Source: SIG440 sp045587485 (GTDB lineage Bacteria > Bacillota > Clostridia > Monoglobales > Monoglobaceae). Taken from it: 64,000 nucleotides of DNA. The notes beneath the pieces are model-generated. The model was not told the DNA's origin and ran no database searches. It saw only the letters and a list, made by a program, of their open reading frames with translations. Shown here one piece after another: positions 24,650 to 33,566 of this stretch; within the stretch, counting starts at the first letter, position 1, and every line of letters starts with the position of its first letter. The DNA is taken from the NCBI GenBank assembly GCA_045587485.1, contig JAZNCI010000044.1, forward strand, positions 3,046-67,045, read 5' to 3'. The position numbers and the translations under genes were made by a program.

Positions 24650-25942
24650 ATGGCAAAAGATAACATTTATTCTAAATTGGGTATCTGTGACGAGGTTTTT
24701 GACTTTGGCGAAAGAATAATCGAAAGCCTTAAAGACAGATTTCAGAATATAGACGAAACAGCAGAACATAATCAGATCAAGGTGATTTCTGCAATGCAGA
24801 AAAACCGTGTTGATGCAGCCTGCTTTAACGAATCAACAGGCTATGGCTATGACGATGTGGGCCGTGATACCTTGGAACGGGTTTATGCCCACTGCTTTAA
24901 TTGCGAGGATGCACTTGTGCGCCCTCAGATTACCTGCGGAACTCACGCTCTTGCCCTTGCCCTCAGCGCAAACCTGCGCCCCGGCGATGAGCTTCTCTCC
25001 CCGGTGGGCAAGCCCTATGACACTTTAGAAGGGGTAATTGGAATCCGCCCCACAACAGGCTCACTTGCAGAATACGGCGTTACCTACCGTCAGGTTGACT
25101 TGCTGCCCGATGGTGGCTTTGACTGGGATGGAATAAAGAACGCCATTAACGAAAAAACACGTCTGGTTACAATCCAGAGGTCAAAGGGCTATCAAACCAG
25201 AAAGACCTTTTCGGTTGCTGAAATTGCAGAAATAATTAAATTTGTTAAAAGTATAAAACCCGATGTTCTTTGTATGGTGGATAACTGCTACGGAGAATTT
25301 GTTGAGAAAAATGAACCTTCAGACTTTGGTGCTGATATGATTGTTGGCTCTCTTATCAAAAACCTTGGCGGCGGTCTTGCCCCCTCGGGCGGTTACATCT
25401 GCGGAACGCACGAGTGTATCGAGCGTTGCGGATACCGTCTTACCGCTCCCGGACTTGGCAAAGAGGTAGGCACAAATATGGGAATGATGAGGGCGTTCTA
25501 CCAGGGGCTTTTTATGGCTCCCACAGTTGTGGCAGGGGCTCTTAAAGGGGCAATTTTTGCGGCAAACATATACGAGAGATTGGGGTTTCGGGTTGTTCCT
25601 GACGGCACAGAATCAAGGCACGATATAATTCAGGCGGTGGAGCTTGGTACTGCAGAGGGTGTTATTGCCTTTTGTGAGGGTATTCAGGCGGCGGCGCCCG
25701 TTGACAGTTATGTTACCCCGGTGCCCGGTGATATGCCCGGCTATGAATCCCAGGTTATTATGGCAGCAGGCGCTTTTGTTCAGGGCTCTTCAATTGAGCT
25801 TAGTGCAGATGCACCCCTACGCGCGCCTTATGCGGTTTATTTTCAGGGCGGAATTACCTGGTATCACGCAAAACTTGGAATTTTAATGTCTGTCCAGAAA
25901 ATGGTTGATAAGGGGCTTATAAATACAGAAAATTTAAAATAG
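24650..25942 (+). CDS. PLP-dependent methionine gamma-lyase-family protein
   Basis: A 430-residue cytoplasmic PLP enzyme of the aluminium-resistance/YnbB branch of the Cys/Met metabolism family. The PLP lysine should be in VGSLIKNLGGG (about residue 235), with the cofactor-binding DNCYGEF upstream. Start ATG 24650 follows GGAGG (24636-24640). Members are annotated as methionine gamma-lyase-like, but true substrates are poorly known. Single-gene unit with its own promoter. Confidence 0.85.
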   Translation: MAKDNIYSKLGICDEVFDFGERIIESLKDRFQNIDETAEHNQIKVISAMQKNRVDAACFNESTGYGYDDVGRDTLERVYAHCFNCEDALVRPQITCGTHALALALSANLRPGDELLSPVGKPYDTLEGVIGIRPTTGSLAEYGVTYRQVDLLPDGGFDWDGIKNAINEKTRLVTIQRSKGYQTRKTFSVAEIAEIIKFVKSIKPDVLCMVDNCYGEFVEKNEPSDFGADMIVGSLIKNLGGGLAPSGGYICGTHECIERCGYRLTAPGLGKEVGTNMGMMRAFYQGLFMAPTVVAGALKGAIFAANIYERLGFRVVPDGTESRHDIIQAVELGTAEGVIAFCEGIQAAAPVDSYVTPVPGDMPGYESQVIMAAGAFVQGSSIELSADAPLRAPYAVYFQGGITWYHAKLGILMSVQKMVDKGLINTENLK

Positions 25943-25945
25943 CTA

Positions 25946-25974
25946 TTGATTTTTGGGAAATATAATGGTATAAT
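25946..25974 (+). promoter_or_regulatory. Promoter of the SCIFF operon
   Basis: TTGATT (25946-25951), a 17-base spacer and TATAAT (25969-25974), 41 bases before the SCIFF start codon. Confidence 0.7.
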
Positions 25975-26015
25975 GTTCTAAATTATAAAATTAAATAAAT
26001 TCGGAGGATATAATA

Positions 26016-26162
26016 ATGAGCAGAATCAAGACAATCGAAACAAGAAATATCGAAAAGTCAGTTAAGAACGGCGGCTGCGGCGAATGCCAGGCATCATGTC
26101 AGTCAGCTTGCAAAACTTCTTGCGGTGTTGCAAATCAGAAGTGCGAAAACGCTGAAAGATAA
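26016..26162 (+). CDS. scfA: SCIFF ranthipeptide precursor (six cysteines)
   Basis: A 48-residue peptide behind a GGAGG site. It begins MSRIKTIETRNIEKSV, then carries six cysteines at residues 21, 24, 28, 32, 36 and 43 (the SCIFF, six-cysteines-in-forty-five pattern). Known SCIFF precursors receive a thioether crosslink from the radical-SAM enzyme encoded immediately downstream, as here. The biological role is unsettled; reports in Clostridia connect ranthipeptides with cell-density responses. A hairpin with a T-run separates it from the maturase, so the peptide is probably made in excess. Confidence 0.95.
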   Translation: MSRIKTIETRNIEKSVKNGGCGECQASCQSACKTSCGVANQKCENAER

Positions 26163-26170
26163 AACTGATA

Positions 26171-26206
26171 CAAACCGCTGTCGGAAGGCAGCGGTTAATT
26201 TTTTGT
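26171..26206 (+). terminator. Attenuating terminator between scfA and scfB
   Basis: A 10-bp stem with one T-G wobble and a GGAA loop (AACCGCTGTC / GGCAGCGGTT, 26173-26196) followed by AATTTTTTG. With no visible promoter before scfB, partial read-through likely sets a high peptide-to-enzyme ratio. Confidence 0.75.
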
Positions 26207-26223
26207 AAAATAAGGAGCTAAAG

Positions 26224-27597
26224 ATGGTTCATCAGTATAAATTAAACGGATATAACATTGTTCTGGACACCGCAAGCGGTGCTGTTCACGTTGTGGACGA
26301 GGTAGCCTACGACATAATTGAGATGTATACGGAAAAGTCAACCGAGGAAATTATCGGGGCGATTATGGAAAAATACGGACACCTTGAGGACGTGAACGAG
26401 GATGAAATTCTTGAATGTATCGGGGATGTAAAGAGTCTTGAAGAACAGGGAAAGCTTTTTAGCCAAGATGTGTATGAGGAGCTTGCAAAGAACTATAAAA
26501 ACAATTCCAATGTAATCAAGGCCCTTTGTATTCATATTGCCCACACCTGCAACCTTAACTGTTCATATTGCTTTGCCAGTCAGGGCAAGTATCAGGGCGA
26601 GCGTGCCCTTATGAGCTTTGAGGTGGGCAAGCAGGCATTTGATTTTCTTATTAAAAATTCCGGAACCAGAAAAAATCTGGAGGTTGACTTCTTCGGAGGC
26701 GAACCTCTTATGAACTGGGACGTTGTGGTGGATTTGGTGAAATATGCCCGTTCAATCGAAAAGGAGCATAACAAAAACTTCCGCTTTACTCTCACCACCA
26801 ACGGAATGTTACTTGACGAGGACAAGTTTGAATTCCTGAACAAGGAAATGAGCAATGTAGTTCTCAGCCTTGACGGCAGACCTCATATTCATGACCATTT
26901 CCGCAAGGATTATCAGGGAAACGGCAGTTATGACGTGATTCTTCCGAAATTCAAGAAGTTCATTGAAAGCCGTGGCGGCAAGGATTATTATATGAGGGGT
27001 ACATTCACCCACAACAATACAGATTTTGTGAAGGATATTCTGCATATGGCAGACCTGGGCTTTAACGAGCTTAGTATGGAGCCTGTTGTTTGTCCCCCCG
27101 GCGACCCTTATGCCCTGACCGAGGAAGACAAGCCCATTCTTTTTGAACAGTATGAGCTCCTGGCAAAGGAAATGATAAAGCGCAGAAGGGACGGAAAGCC
27201 CTTCACCTTCTATCACTATATGCTGGATTTGAAGAACGGACCTTGTATCTATAAACGTATAACCGGTTGCGGGTCGGGAACAGAATACATGGCTGTTACC
27301 CCCTGGGGCGAGCTTTATCCCTGCCACCAGTTTGTGGGTGATGAAAAATATAGTCTTGGAAACATCTGGGACGGTGTCACAAAGCCCGATGTTCAGGAGG
27401 AGTTTCGCCATTGCAACGCATATTCACGCAAGGAATGTAACGACTGCTGGGCAAAGATGTATTGTTCCGGCGGCTGTGCGGCAAATTCCTACCATTCAAC
27501 AGGAAGCGTTATGGGCGTTTATGAATACGGCTGTGAACTGTTTAAAAAGAGAATTGAATGTGCAGTCATGATGCAGATTGCAGAAGAAGAAGTCTGA
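26224..27597 (+). CDS. scfB: SCIFF maturase, radical-SAM/SPASM thioether synthase
   Basis: A 457-residue enzyme. The N-terminal about 90 residues form a peptide-recognition (RRE-like) region. The radical-SAM motif CNLNCSYC (CxxxCxxC, about residues 106-113) binds the SAM cluster, FFGGEPL follows, and the C-terminal SPASM region has the many cysteines for two more clusters (CGSGTEYM, LYPCHQF, CNDCWAKMYCSGGC). It joins a cysteine sulfur to a residue backbone or side chain in the SCIFF peptide. AAGGAG precedes ATG 26224. Confidence 0.95.
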   Translation: MVHQYKLNGYNIVLDTASGAVHVVDEVAYDIIEMYTEKSTEEIIGAIMEKYGHLEDVNEDEILECIGDVKSLEEQGKLFSQDVYEELAKNYKNNSNVIKALCIHIAHTCNLNCSYCFASQGKYQGERALMSFEVGKQAFDFLIKNSGTRKNLEVDFFGGEPLMNWDVVVDLVKYARSIEKEHNKNFRFTLTTNGMLLDEDKFEFLNKEMSNVVLSLDGRPHIHDHFRKDYQGNGSYDVILPKFKKFIESRGGKDYYMRGTFTHNNTDFVKDILHMADLGFNELSMEPVVCPPGDPYALTEEDKPILFEQYELLAKEMIKRRRDGKPFTFYHYMLDLKNGPCIYKRITGCGSGTEYMAVTPWGELYPCHQFVGDEKYSLGNIWDGVTKPDVQEEFRHCNAYSRKECNDCWAKMYCSGGCAANSYHSTGSVMGVYEYGCELFKKRIECAVMMQIAEEEV

Positions 27598-27630
27598 ACA
27601 AATTTTTTGACAGACTTCGGAGGGCGGAAA

Positions 27631-28956
27631 ATGAAAACTCCAATAGCGGATTTTGTGAAAAATTACATAGACGGTAAAAAGGCACGGTTTCATATGCCGG
27701 GGCACAAGGGAAAAGCTATTCTCGGCTGTGAGGAATCTGATATCACCGAAATCAATGGTGCGGATGTTCTTGGCGAGGCCCAAGGGATAATCGGCGAAAG
27801 CGAAGAAAATGCAACCACCCTTTTCGGAACCGGTCACAGCTTTTATGTTACCCAAGGGTCAACCACCGCCATTTGCGCTATGCTTGCTCTTGTGAAGGCG
27901 GCAAAGGGCAGAACCACAATACTTGCGGCAAGGAATGTGCACAAGGCTTTTGTCAACGCCTGCGCGCTCCTTGATATTGATGCGGATTGGCTGATGCCTG
28001 ATGATTTTTCCAACATACTGGAATGCAAAATTACAGCCCAAACGGTGGAAGAAAAACTTAAAAACCATCCCAAACCCCGGGCTGTATATCTCACATCCCC
28101 CGATTATCTGGGGAATATTCAGGATATACACGGAATTTCACAGGTGTGCAAAAAATATGGTGTTCCGCTTTTGGTGGACAATGCCCACGGCGCATACCTG
28201 AAGTTTCTTGATGAAAGTCGTCATCCCATTGATCTGGGTGCCACAATGTGCTGCGATTCTGCGCACAAGACTCTCCACGTGCTGACGGGCGGTGCTTATC
28301 TTCACATTTCAAAGGATGCACCAAAAAAGTATACAGAGAATGCACGCAGTAAAATCGCGTTGTTTTCATCCACCAGTCCTTCGTACCTTATATTGCAGTC
28401 CCTTGATTTGTGCAATGCATATCTTGATGAGGGTTACAGAGCGGAGCTTTCTGAATGTATAAAACGTGTAGATGCAGTAAAAGAATTTTTGACAAAGAAG
28501 GGCTTTGCTCTTGAAAAAGGTGAGCCTTTGAAAATAACGTTCAATGTCCGAAAGTCGGGGTATTCCGGCGAGAAATTAGCGGAAATTTTGCGTCACTGCG
28601 GCATTGAGCCGGAATTTTATGACAAAGATTTTCTGGTTCTTATGGCAACACCCCAAAACAGCTTTGACGATTTTGAACGGTTGACAAATGCATTTTCACA
28701 TATTGAAATAGGTCTGGCGGTAAAAGAAAGGCCTGTGCCTTTGGACAGACCGGTGACAAAAATGACAATCCGAGAGGCGGTCTTTGCCGATACCGAAACT
28801 GTATCTGTAAAAGATGCTGTGGGCAGAATTTGTGCCGAGCTTACCGTTTCTTGTCCCCCTGCAGTGCCCATTGCAGTCAGCGGCGAGGAAATAACCGAAA
28901 GTATTGCAGCCCTGTTTGAATATTACGGAACAGATGAAATCCGTGTAGTTACATAA
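27631..28956 (+). CDS. Orn/Lys/Arg decarboxylase-family PLP enzyme
   Basis: A 441-residue enzyme of the short Firmicutes group (YaaO/Cad/SpeA-like). The PLP lysine is in DSAHKTLHVLTGG, and the opening ARFHMPGHKG is diagnostic. It would decarboxylate arginine, lysine or ornithine to a polyamine precursor; the substrate is not resolvable. ATG 27631 is chosen because GGAGGG lies just upstream; a TTG-start extension has no signal. It lies 33 bases after scfB and may be cotranscribed, a frequent neighbour pairing I cannot verify here. Confidence 0.88.
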   Translation: MKTPIADFVKNYIDGKKARFHMPGHKGKAILGCEESDITEINGADVLGEAQGIIGESEENATTLFGTGHSFYVTQGSTTAICAMLALVKAAKGRTTILAARNVHKAFVNACALLDIDADWLMPDDFSNILECKITAQTVEEKLKNHPKPRAVYLTSPDYLGNIQDIHGISQVCKKYGVPLLVDNAHGAYLKFLDESRHPIDLGATMCCDSAHKTLHVLTGGAYLHISKDAPKKYTENARSKIALFSSTSPSYLILQSLDLCNAYLDEGYRAELSECIKRVDAVKEFLTKKGFALEKGEPLKITFNVRKSGYSGEKLAEILRHCGIEPEFYDKDFLVLMATPQNSFDDFERLTNAFSHIEIGLAVKERPVPLDRPVTKMTIREAVFADTETVSVKDAVGRICAELTVSCPPAVPIAVSGEEITESIAALFEYYGTDEIRVVT

Positions 28957-28959
28957 ATC

Positions 28960-28998
28960 AAAAAAGTTCAAATGCTATGCATTTGAACTTTTTTATAT
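28960..28998. terminator. Bidirectional terminator
   Basis: Perfect 16-bp stem AAAAAAGTTCAAATGC (28960-28975) with its complement (28979-28994), T-rich on both strands, between the convergent decarboxylase and hslO genes. Confidence 0.85.
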
Positions 28999-29002
28999 AC
29001 CA

Positions 29003-29887
29003 CTATCTTTTCGCCTTGTTTAGCATTTCTTCAAGCTGTGCCTTATCATAGGTATAACCCTTGTTGCAGAACTGACATACAATCTCTGCCTCGCCCTGCT
29101 CGTCGATTATGTCCTGAATTTCCTTTTTGCCAAGACTGATAATTGCACGGCGCATCCGCTCGTCGCAGCAATCACAACGATATGCGACTTCCTTTTCTTC
29201 AAGAATTTCAATTTCAAAATCCTTCATAACTCTGCGGATAAGTGCCTCGTTTGACAAGCCTTCCTCCAAAAGTGCGGTAACGCTCGAAAGACTCTCTGCC
29301 GCCTTTTCAAACTTTTTCAGGTTAAATTCGTCACAGTCGGGCATAATCTGTACAATAAATCCCCCCGCCTGCTTGACAGAATAATCTCTGTCCACCAGAA
29401 CGCCCAAAGCCACAAGGCTTGGAACCTGCTCGGACTGTGCAAAATAAAAGGCAAGGTCATCACCGATTTCGCCTGTCTGAATGGGTACCTGTCCAACGTA
29501 AGGCTCACGCATATTCATATCCTTGACAACGCTTAAATAACCCTCTCTGCCTATACCGCCGCCAACATCCAGTTTGCCCAGAGAGTTCAGCGGAAGCTCT
29601 GCTGTGGGATTTTCGATATACCCCTTAACATCGCCATCGGAATTTGCAACGGCAATAACTCTGCCCAATGGTCCGTCACCCTTCATCTGAAGTGTCAGGG
29701 AGGTGTTTTCGTCCTTGAGCATAGCCCCCATAAGGGTTGCTCCCGTCAGAAGTCTGCCCAGCGCCGCCGTACCTGTTGGCATGGTGCTGTGAAAGTCCTT
29801 TGCCGCCTGAACAATATTTTTTGAATTTACTGCATATATTCTTATAAGTCCGTTTTTTGTAACCGCAATGGTCAGTTTGTCTGTCAT
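29003..29887 (-). CDS. hslO: Redox-regulated chaperone Hsp33
   Basis: A 294-residue cytoplasmic holdase chaperone that is switched on by oxidation. The C-terminal zinc cysteines are visible as CDCC near residue 235 and CQFC near 268; on disulfide formation the zinc is released and the protein binds unfolding clients. ATG 29887 gives the normal family length; a longer frame to 29938 comes from the conserved RNA element upstream. The leader is copy B of the element described at 23890-24066, so the two genes probably share a regulatory signal. Confidence 0.95.
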   Translation of the reverse strand: MTDKLTIAVTKNGLIRIYAVNSKNIVQAAKDFHSTMPTGTAALGRLLTGATLMGAMLKDENTSLTLQMKGDGPLGRVIAVANSDGDVKGYIENPTAELPLNSLGKLDVGGGIGREGYLSVVKDMNMREPYVGQVPIQTGEIGDDLAFYFAQSEQVPSLVALGVLVDRDYSVKQAGGFIVQIMPDCDEFNLKKFEKAAESLSSVTALLEEGLSNEALIRRVMKDFEIEILEEKEVAYRCDCCDERMRRAIISLGKKEIQDIIDEQGEAEIVCQFCNKGYTYDKAQLEEMLNKAKR

Positions 29888-29890
29888 AAT

Positions 29891-30075
29891 AATTTCCATA
29901 GCCTTTCTGCACACAAATAGTAATTTAAAAACACTCAAACCTTATCGTGGGCAGATAAGGCGTGTAGTGGAAATTATGCACATCGCCGTTTCGCCCCATA
30001 TATGGGGCGAAAATTTCGGCGGTGCAATTAAATCCGCCGGAGGCTTAACGTGATTTTTCACGTTATTTCCTTCCT
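29891..30075 (-). promoter_or_regulatory. Structured leader RNA, copy B (before hslO)
   Basis: Same plan as copy A on the minus strand: closing stem of 8 bp (29975-29968 with 29898-29891), hairpin CCTTATC/GATAAGG (29960-29954 with 29946-29940) with a GCCCAC loop, and AGAAAGGC before the start codon. The upstream bulged hairpin is TGCAC-CGCCG here but TAGTCC-GTGCG in copy A, with pairing kept and the AT and AAA(T) bulges conserved. The pseudoknot partner is GTGTGC, with one mismatch. Confidence 0.6.
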
Positions 30076-30082
30076 TTAAAGC

Positions 30083-30110
30083 AGAAAATCGGCTCAAAAG
30101 AGCCGATTTG
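30083..30110 (-). terminator. Terminator after cspA
   Basis: A 9-bp perfect stem AAATCGGCT (30086-30094)/AGCCGATTT (30101-30109) with a 6-base loop, 28 bases after the csp stop codon. The T-run is short. Confidence 0.65.
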
Positions 30111-30137
30111 TTTTATTCATCGTATATGTTTAAGGAA

Positions 30138-30338
30138 TTACACGCGTGTAACGTTTGCCGCCTGCGGTCCCTTAGCTCCTTCAACAACTTCAAATTCAAC
30201 TTCTGCGCCTTCTTCCAAGGTCTTGTAGCCGTCCATGGTAATAGCTGAAAAATGAACAAATACGTCTGTTCCTTCTTCTGTTTCGATAAAGCCGAAGCCC
30301 TTTTCAGCATTGAACCATTTAACTTTGCCTTTTTGCAT
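30138..30338 (-). CDS. Cold-shock protein (CspA family)
   Basis: A 66-residue single OB-fold RNA-binding protein. RNP1 (KGFGFIE) and RNP2 (VFVHFSAI) are intact. It melts RNA secondary structure, acting as an RNA chaperone. Start ATG 30338 follows GGAGGA; an upstream in-frame TTG is excluded. The leader contains a hairpin (ACAGATAGTT/AACTACTGT), which may serve temperature control, and the promoter is a consensus match. Confidence 0.95.
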   Translation of the reverse strand: MQKGKVKWFNAEKGFGFIETEEGTDVFVHFSAITMDGYKTLEEGAEVEFEVVEGAKGPQAANVTRV

Positions 30339-30401
30339 AAAATGTTCCTCCAATTTCTAGTCTGACAGTAGTTTTTTCAACTATCTGTTGTCCACCGAAT
30401 T

Positions 30402-30430
30402 AGTATATCATTATTCCCATTTTCTGTCAA
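30402..30430 (-). promoter_or_regulatory. Promoter of cspA
   Basis: On the minus strand, TTGACA (30430-30425), a 17-base spacer and TATACT (30407-30402). It overlaps the last codons of the upstream methyltransferase gene and gives a leader of about 55-60 bases. Confidence 0.8.
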
Positions 30431-31170
30431 CACATTTTTTTGGAAACCACGAAAAAAATTCTCTCGTCGCAGTCGTCTGCAGTCGCAAATTCAAAGGGTT
30501 TGTAAATTCCTGTCACATCAAGGTCTGCACCCTTTACGGCATCTGTAATTTCCGCAACAGTATAGGCTCTTTCCTGCTGAAATTCGTCAAATCTTATATA
30601 GCTGCCCTCATCTCCCTCACAGAAAAATGTAAGTTCAAAATCACATATCTTTGTTTCCTCGCAAAATTCGCTTTGCCAGACATAAAAGATACCCTGCTCG
30701 TCATTGACAAAGGTGTTGCCACCTAAAATGTTTTTCAGCTTGTGGGCGCTGTTTGTATCAAAAATAAACACGCCGCCGGGGTTAAGATAGTTGTGAACAT
30801 GCCTGAAAAGCTCCTTTAAATCATCATAATCGGTGATATAATTAACGCCGTCAAGAGCACACACAATTGCATCAACCGTGCCGAAAAGCTCCATCTCGCA
30901 CATATCCTGACAGAGAAACAATATCTCACGGTTTGCCTCGTACGCCTTGTCCCTTGCAATGTTCAGCATCTCCACCGACATATCAAGACCAATCATATCA
31001 TAGCCCCGCTCTGCCATAGGAAGAGTGATATTACCCGTTCCGCAGGCAAGGTCAAGAACAAGCTCGGGTTTCTTGCCCAGCTTTTTAAAAATCTCTTCAT
31101 AAAAATCAACAAATCTGTTGTAATCCGCATCCTGCAGTTTGTCATAAACCTGTGCAAAATCATTATACAT
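30427..31170 (-). CDS. Class I SAM-dependent methyltransferase
   Basis: A 247-residue methyltransferase. Motif I LDLACGTGNITL (about residues 41-52) binds SAM, followed by IGLDMSVEML and a PGGVFIFDTNS post-motif. Similar proteins are widespread in Firmicutes without known substrates. It lies 13 bases after pcrA on the minus strand and is probably in the same operon. Confidence 0.85.
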   Translation of the reverse strand: MYNDFAQVYDKLQDADYNRFVDFYEEIFKKLGKKPELVLDLACGTGNITLPMAERGYDMIGLDMSVEMLNIARDKAYEANREILFLCQDMCEMELFGTVDAIVCALDGVNYITDYDDLKELFRHVHNYLNPGGVFIFDTNSAHKLKNILGGNTFVNDEQGIFYVWQSEFCEETKICDFELTFFCEGDEGSYIRFDEFQQERAYTVAEITDAVKGADLDVTGIYKPFEFATADDCDERIFFVVSKKMC

Positions 31171-31183
31171 AAGGTATCACCAC

Positions 31184-33553
31184 CTAAATTTTTTCAAGCT
31201 GAACATATGCCGCCATCAGATTTTTCTCGCCCACGCTGTCAAATTTCACACGCAGGAACATATCTGCACCTATTGCCTTTGCCTCCAGCACGGTACCCTC
31301 ACCGAACTTGCGGTGTAAAACTCTGTCACCCGACGAGAAATCAAGGGGCTTCTTTGCACCTGCTGCGGCAGGGGGCTGTGCCTTTGACATATCGTATGAA
31401 AACATTGATGTATCCATAACAGGCTTTTTGGTATAAGTAAATCCAAAATCCGCTACTGTCGCACGCTTTGCACTTTCTTCATTAATAAGCTCTTTGGGTA
31501 TTTCCTTCAAAAACCTTGACATCATGTTATATTTTGTTGTGCCAAACAAGGTCCTTGTGTCTGTGTGTGTCAGATAAAGGCGCACCTTTGCACGGGTTAT
31601 GCCCACATAACAAAGTCTGCGTTCCTCCTCCATCTCATCATCCATACCAAGTGAACGGACCCCGGGGAAGATACCCTCCTCCATACCGATAAGAAATACA
31701 TTCTTAAATTCAAGACCCTTTGCACTGTGAAGTGTCATAAGCGTAACAGCCTCCTGTGTTTCATCAAGGCTGTCAATATCCGCTACAAGCGAAATGTTTT
31801 CAAGCAAATCCTCCAAGGTGGTTTCGGGGTTATCTTTAAGGGTTTCTTGAACCATAGAAAGGAATTCCTTCAAGTTTTCAATTCTTGTACGGCTTTCAAC
31901 AGTATCGTCCTTTTCAAGAGCCGAAATCATCCCCGACTGTTCAAGAACGCATTTCACAAAGCCCTCTAAGGTTTCTTCTGTTTCTCTTGTCTTGGTGAGA
32001 TTGTCCATTATATCAACAAAGGCACCCACCTTTGCACTGCTTCGTGAAAGCTCAGAAAACTTTGGTGCACGTCGGCAGATTTCAAGAGCGCCAACGCCCT
32101 CTCTCTCGGCAATATCAACAATTTTATCAACGGTTGTATCACCTATACCTCGCTTTGGCTCGTTGACAATTCTGCGGAATGCGACGTTATCTGTTGGGTT
32201 CTGTACAAGTCGCAAATATGATGTCAAATCCTTGATTTCCTTGCGGTCATAAAATCGCAGACCGCCCACAACCTTGTATGGTATCGCCATTCTGAGTAGG
32301 GTATCTTCCACCACACGGGATTCGGCATTCATACGGTACAGAACAACAAAATCGTTGTAGCTTTCGCCGTTTGCGTGAAATTCTTCAACCGATGCGCCAA
32401 TAAACCGAGCCTCGTCGTGTTCGTTGGTAGCATTGTATACTGTTATCTTGTCGCCCTCGCCGTTTTGGGTCCACAGCTTCTTTTGTTTTCTGCCCATATT
32501 GTGGCCGATAACACCGTTTGCGGCATTTAAGATATTCTGTGTGGAACGATAATTTTCTTCAAGCTTGATAACCCTTGCATTTTCAAACTCTTCTTCAAAG
32601 CCAAGAATGTTGGATATATCCGCACCACGGAATTTATAAATACTCTGGTCGTCATCACCCACAACACACAAATTGCGGTGTTTTGCCGCAAGAAGGCTGA
32701 CTAAGCGATACTGTGCGTGGTTTGTATCCTGATACTCGTCGATAAGTATGTATTTAAACTTGTTCTGATAAAACTCCAGAACATCGGGATTTTCCTCAAA
32801 CAGCTTCACCGTGCACATAATCAAATCGTCAAAATCAAGAGCATTGTACTTTTTCAGCTTTTTCTGGTATAGGGTATACACCCTTGCAACAACCGACTTG
32901 AAAAAGTCCGCCTTAAAAATTTGAGTATAGTCCTCAGGTGTTACAAGCTCGTTCTTTGCCTGACTTATTGCACCGCCGATTGCTTTGGGAGCAAACTCCT
33001 TTGAGTCAAGGTTAAGCTCCTTTAAACATTCCTTAATCAATGTCTGCTGGTCGGCTGTGTCAAAAATAACAAAGCTTTTGTCATAGCCAAGCCTGTCAAT
33101 GTCACGCCTTAAAAATTTAACACAGGACGAATGGAAGGTTGACGCCCACACATCATCGCCCATACCGCCAAGCTTTGCATTAAGACGTGATTTAAGCTCT
33201 GCCGCCGCCTTGTTGGTAAAGGTTATTGCAAGAACATTATATGGTCTTACGGGGTCAACCGACATATAATCCCAAAGATGTGGCGGAATTTCTTCAATCT
33301 CGCCATTGGCAAACCATTCTAAGATTTCAAGTTCCTCGTCACTTATTCCCGACGGAACAGTTGTATTCTCATAGGCTCTGCCAAAGGTCAAAAGATGTGC
33401 AATTTTGTGTATAATAACCGTGGTTTTGCCTGAACCTGCCCCTGCAATCACAAGAAGGGGGCCTTCGGTATTCACCACCGCCTCTAACTGCTTGTTATTA
33501 AGGTTTTTATAACCGTTTTCTATAATCTTTTTTCGTATATCTAAAAAATTCAT
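31184..33553 (-). CDS. pcrA: ATP-dependent DNA helicase PcrA/UvrD
   Basis: A 789-residue superfamily-1 3'-5' helicase for repair and replication restart. Walker A GAGSGKTT lies near residue 38, then AITFTNKAAAELKSR, DEYQDTN, GDDDQSIYKFRGA, and the C-terminal VTLMTLHSAKGLEF. It is somewhat longer than typical PcrA because of an insertion of about 50 residues between motifs I and Ia (about residues 55-103). The C-terminal about 60 residues form the usual Tudor-like RNA-polymerase-binding domain (GDRVLHRKFGEGTVL). Confidence 0.95.
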   Translation of the reverse strand: MNFLDIRKKIIENGYKNLNNKQLEAVVNTEGPLLVIAGAGSGKTTVIIHKIAHLLTFGRAYENTTVPSGISDEELEILEWFANGEIEEIPPHLWDYMSVDPVRPYNVLAITFTNKAAAELKSRLNAKLGGMGDDVWASTFHSSCVKFLRRDIDRLGYDKSFVIFDTADQQTLIKECLKELNLDSKEFAPKAIGGAISQAKNELVTPEDYTQIFKADFFKSVVARVYTLYQKKLKKYNALDFDDLIMCTVKLFEENPDVLEFYQNKFKYILIDEYQDTNHAQYRLVSLLAAKHRNLCVVGDDDQSIYKFRGADISNILGFEEEFENARVIKLEENYRSTQNILNAANGVIGHNMGRKQKKLWTQNGEGDKITVYNATNEHDEARFIGASVEEFHANGESYNDFVVLYRMNAESRVVEDTLLRMAIPYKVVGGLRFYDRKEIKDLTSYLRLVQNPTDNVAFRRIVNEPKRGIGDTTVDKIVDIAEREGVGALEICRRAPKFSELSRSSAKVGAFVDIMDNLTKTRETEETLEGFVKCVLEQSGMISALEKDDTVESRTRIENLKEFLSMVQETLKDNPETTLEDLLENISLVADIDSLDETQEAVTLMTLHSAKGLEFKNVFLIGMEEGIFPGVRSLGMDDEMEEERRLCYVGITRAKVRLYLTHTDTRTLFGTTKYNMMSRFLKEIPKELINEESAKRATVADFGFTYTKKPVMDTSMFSYDMSKAQPPAAAGAKKPLDFSSGDRVLHRKFGEGTVLEAKAIGADMFLRVKFDSVGEKNLMAAYVQLEKI

Positions 33554-33566
33554 CTTTTCTCCTTTT

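Noticed and set aside
31184..33553. A phage or plasmid helicase
   Set aside because: All PcrA motifs and the C-terminal Tudor-like region are present and neighbours are housekeeping genes; the insertion after motif I is a lineage feature.
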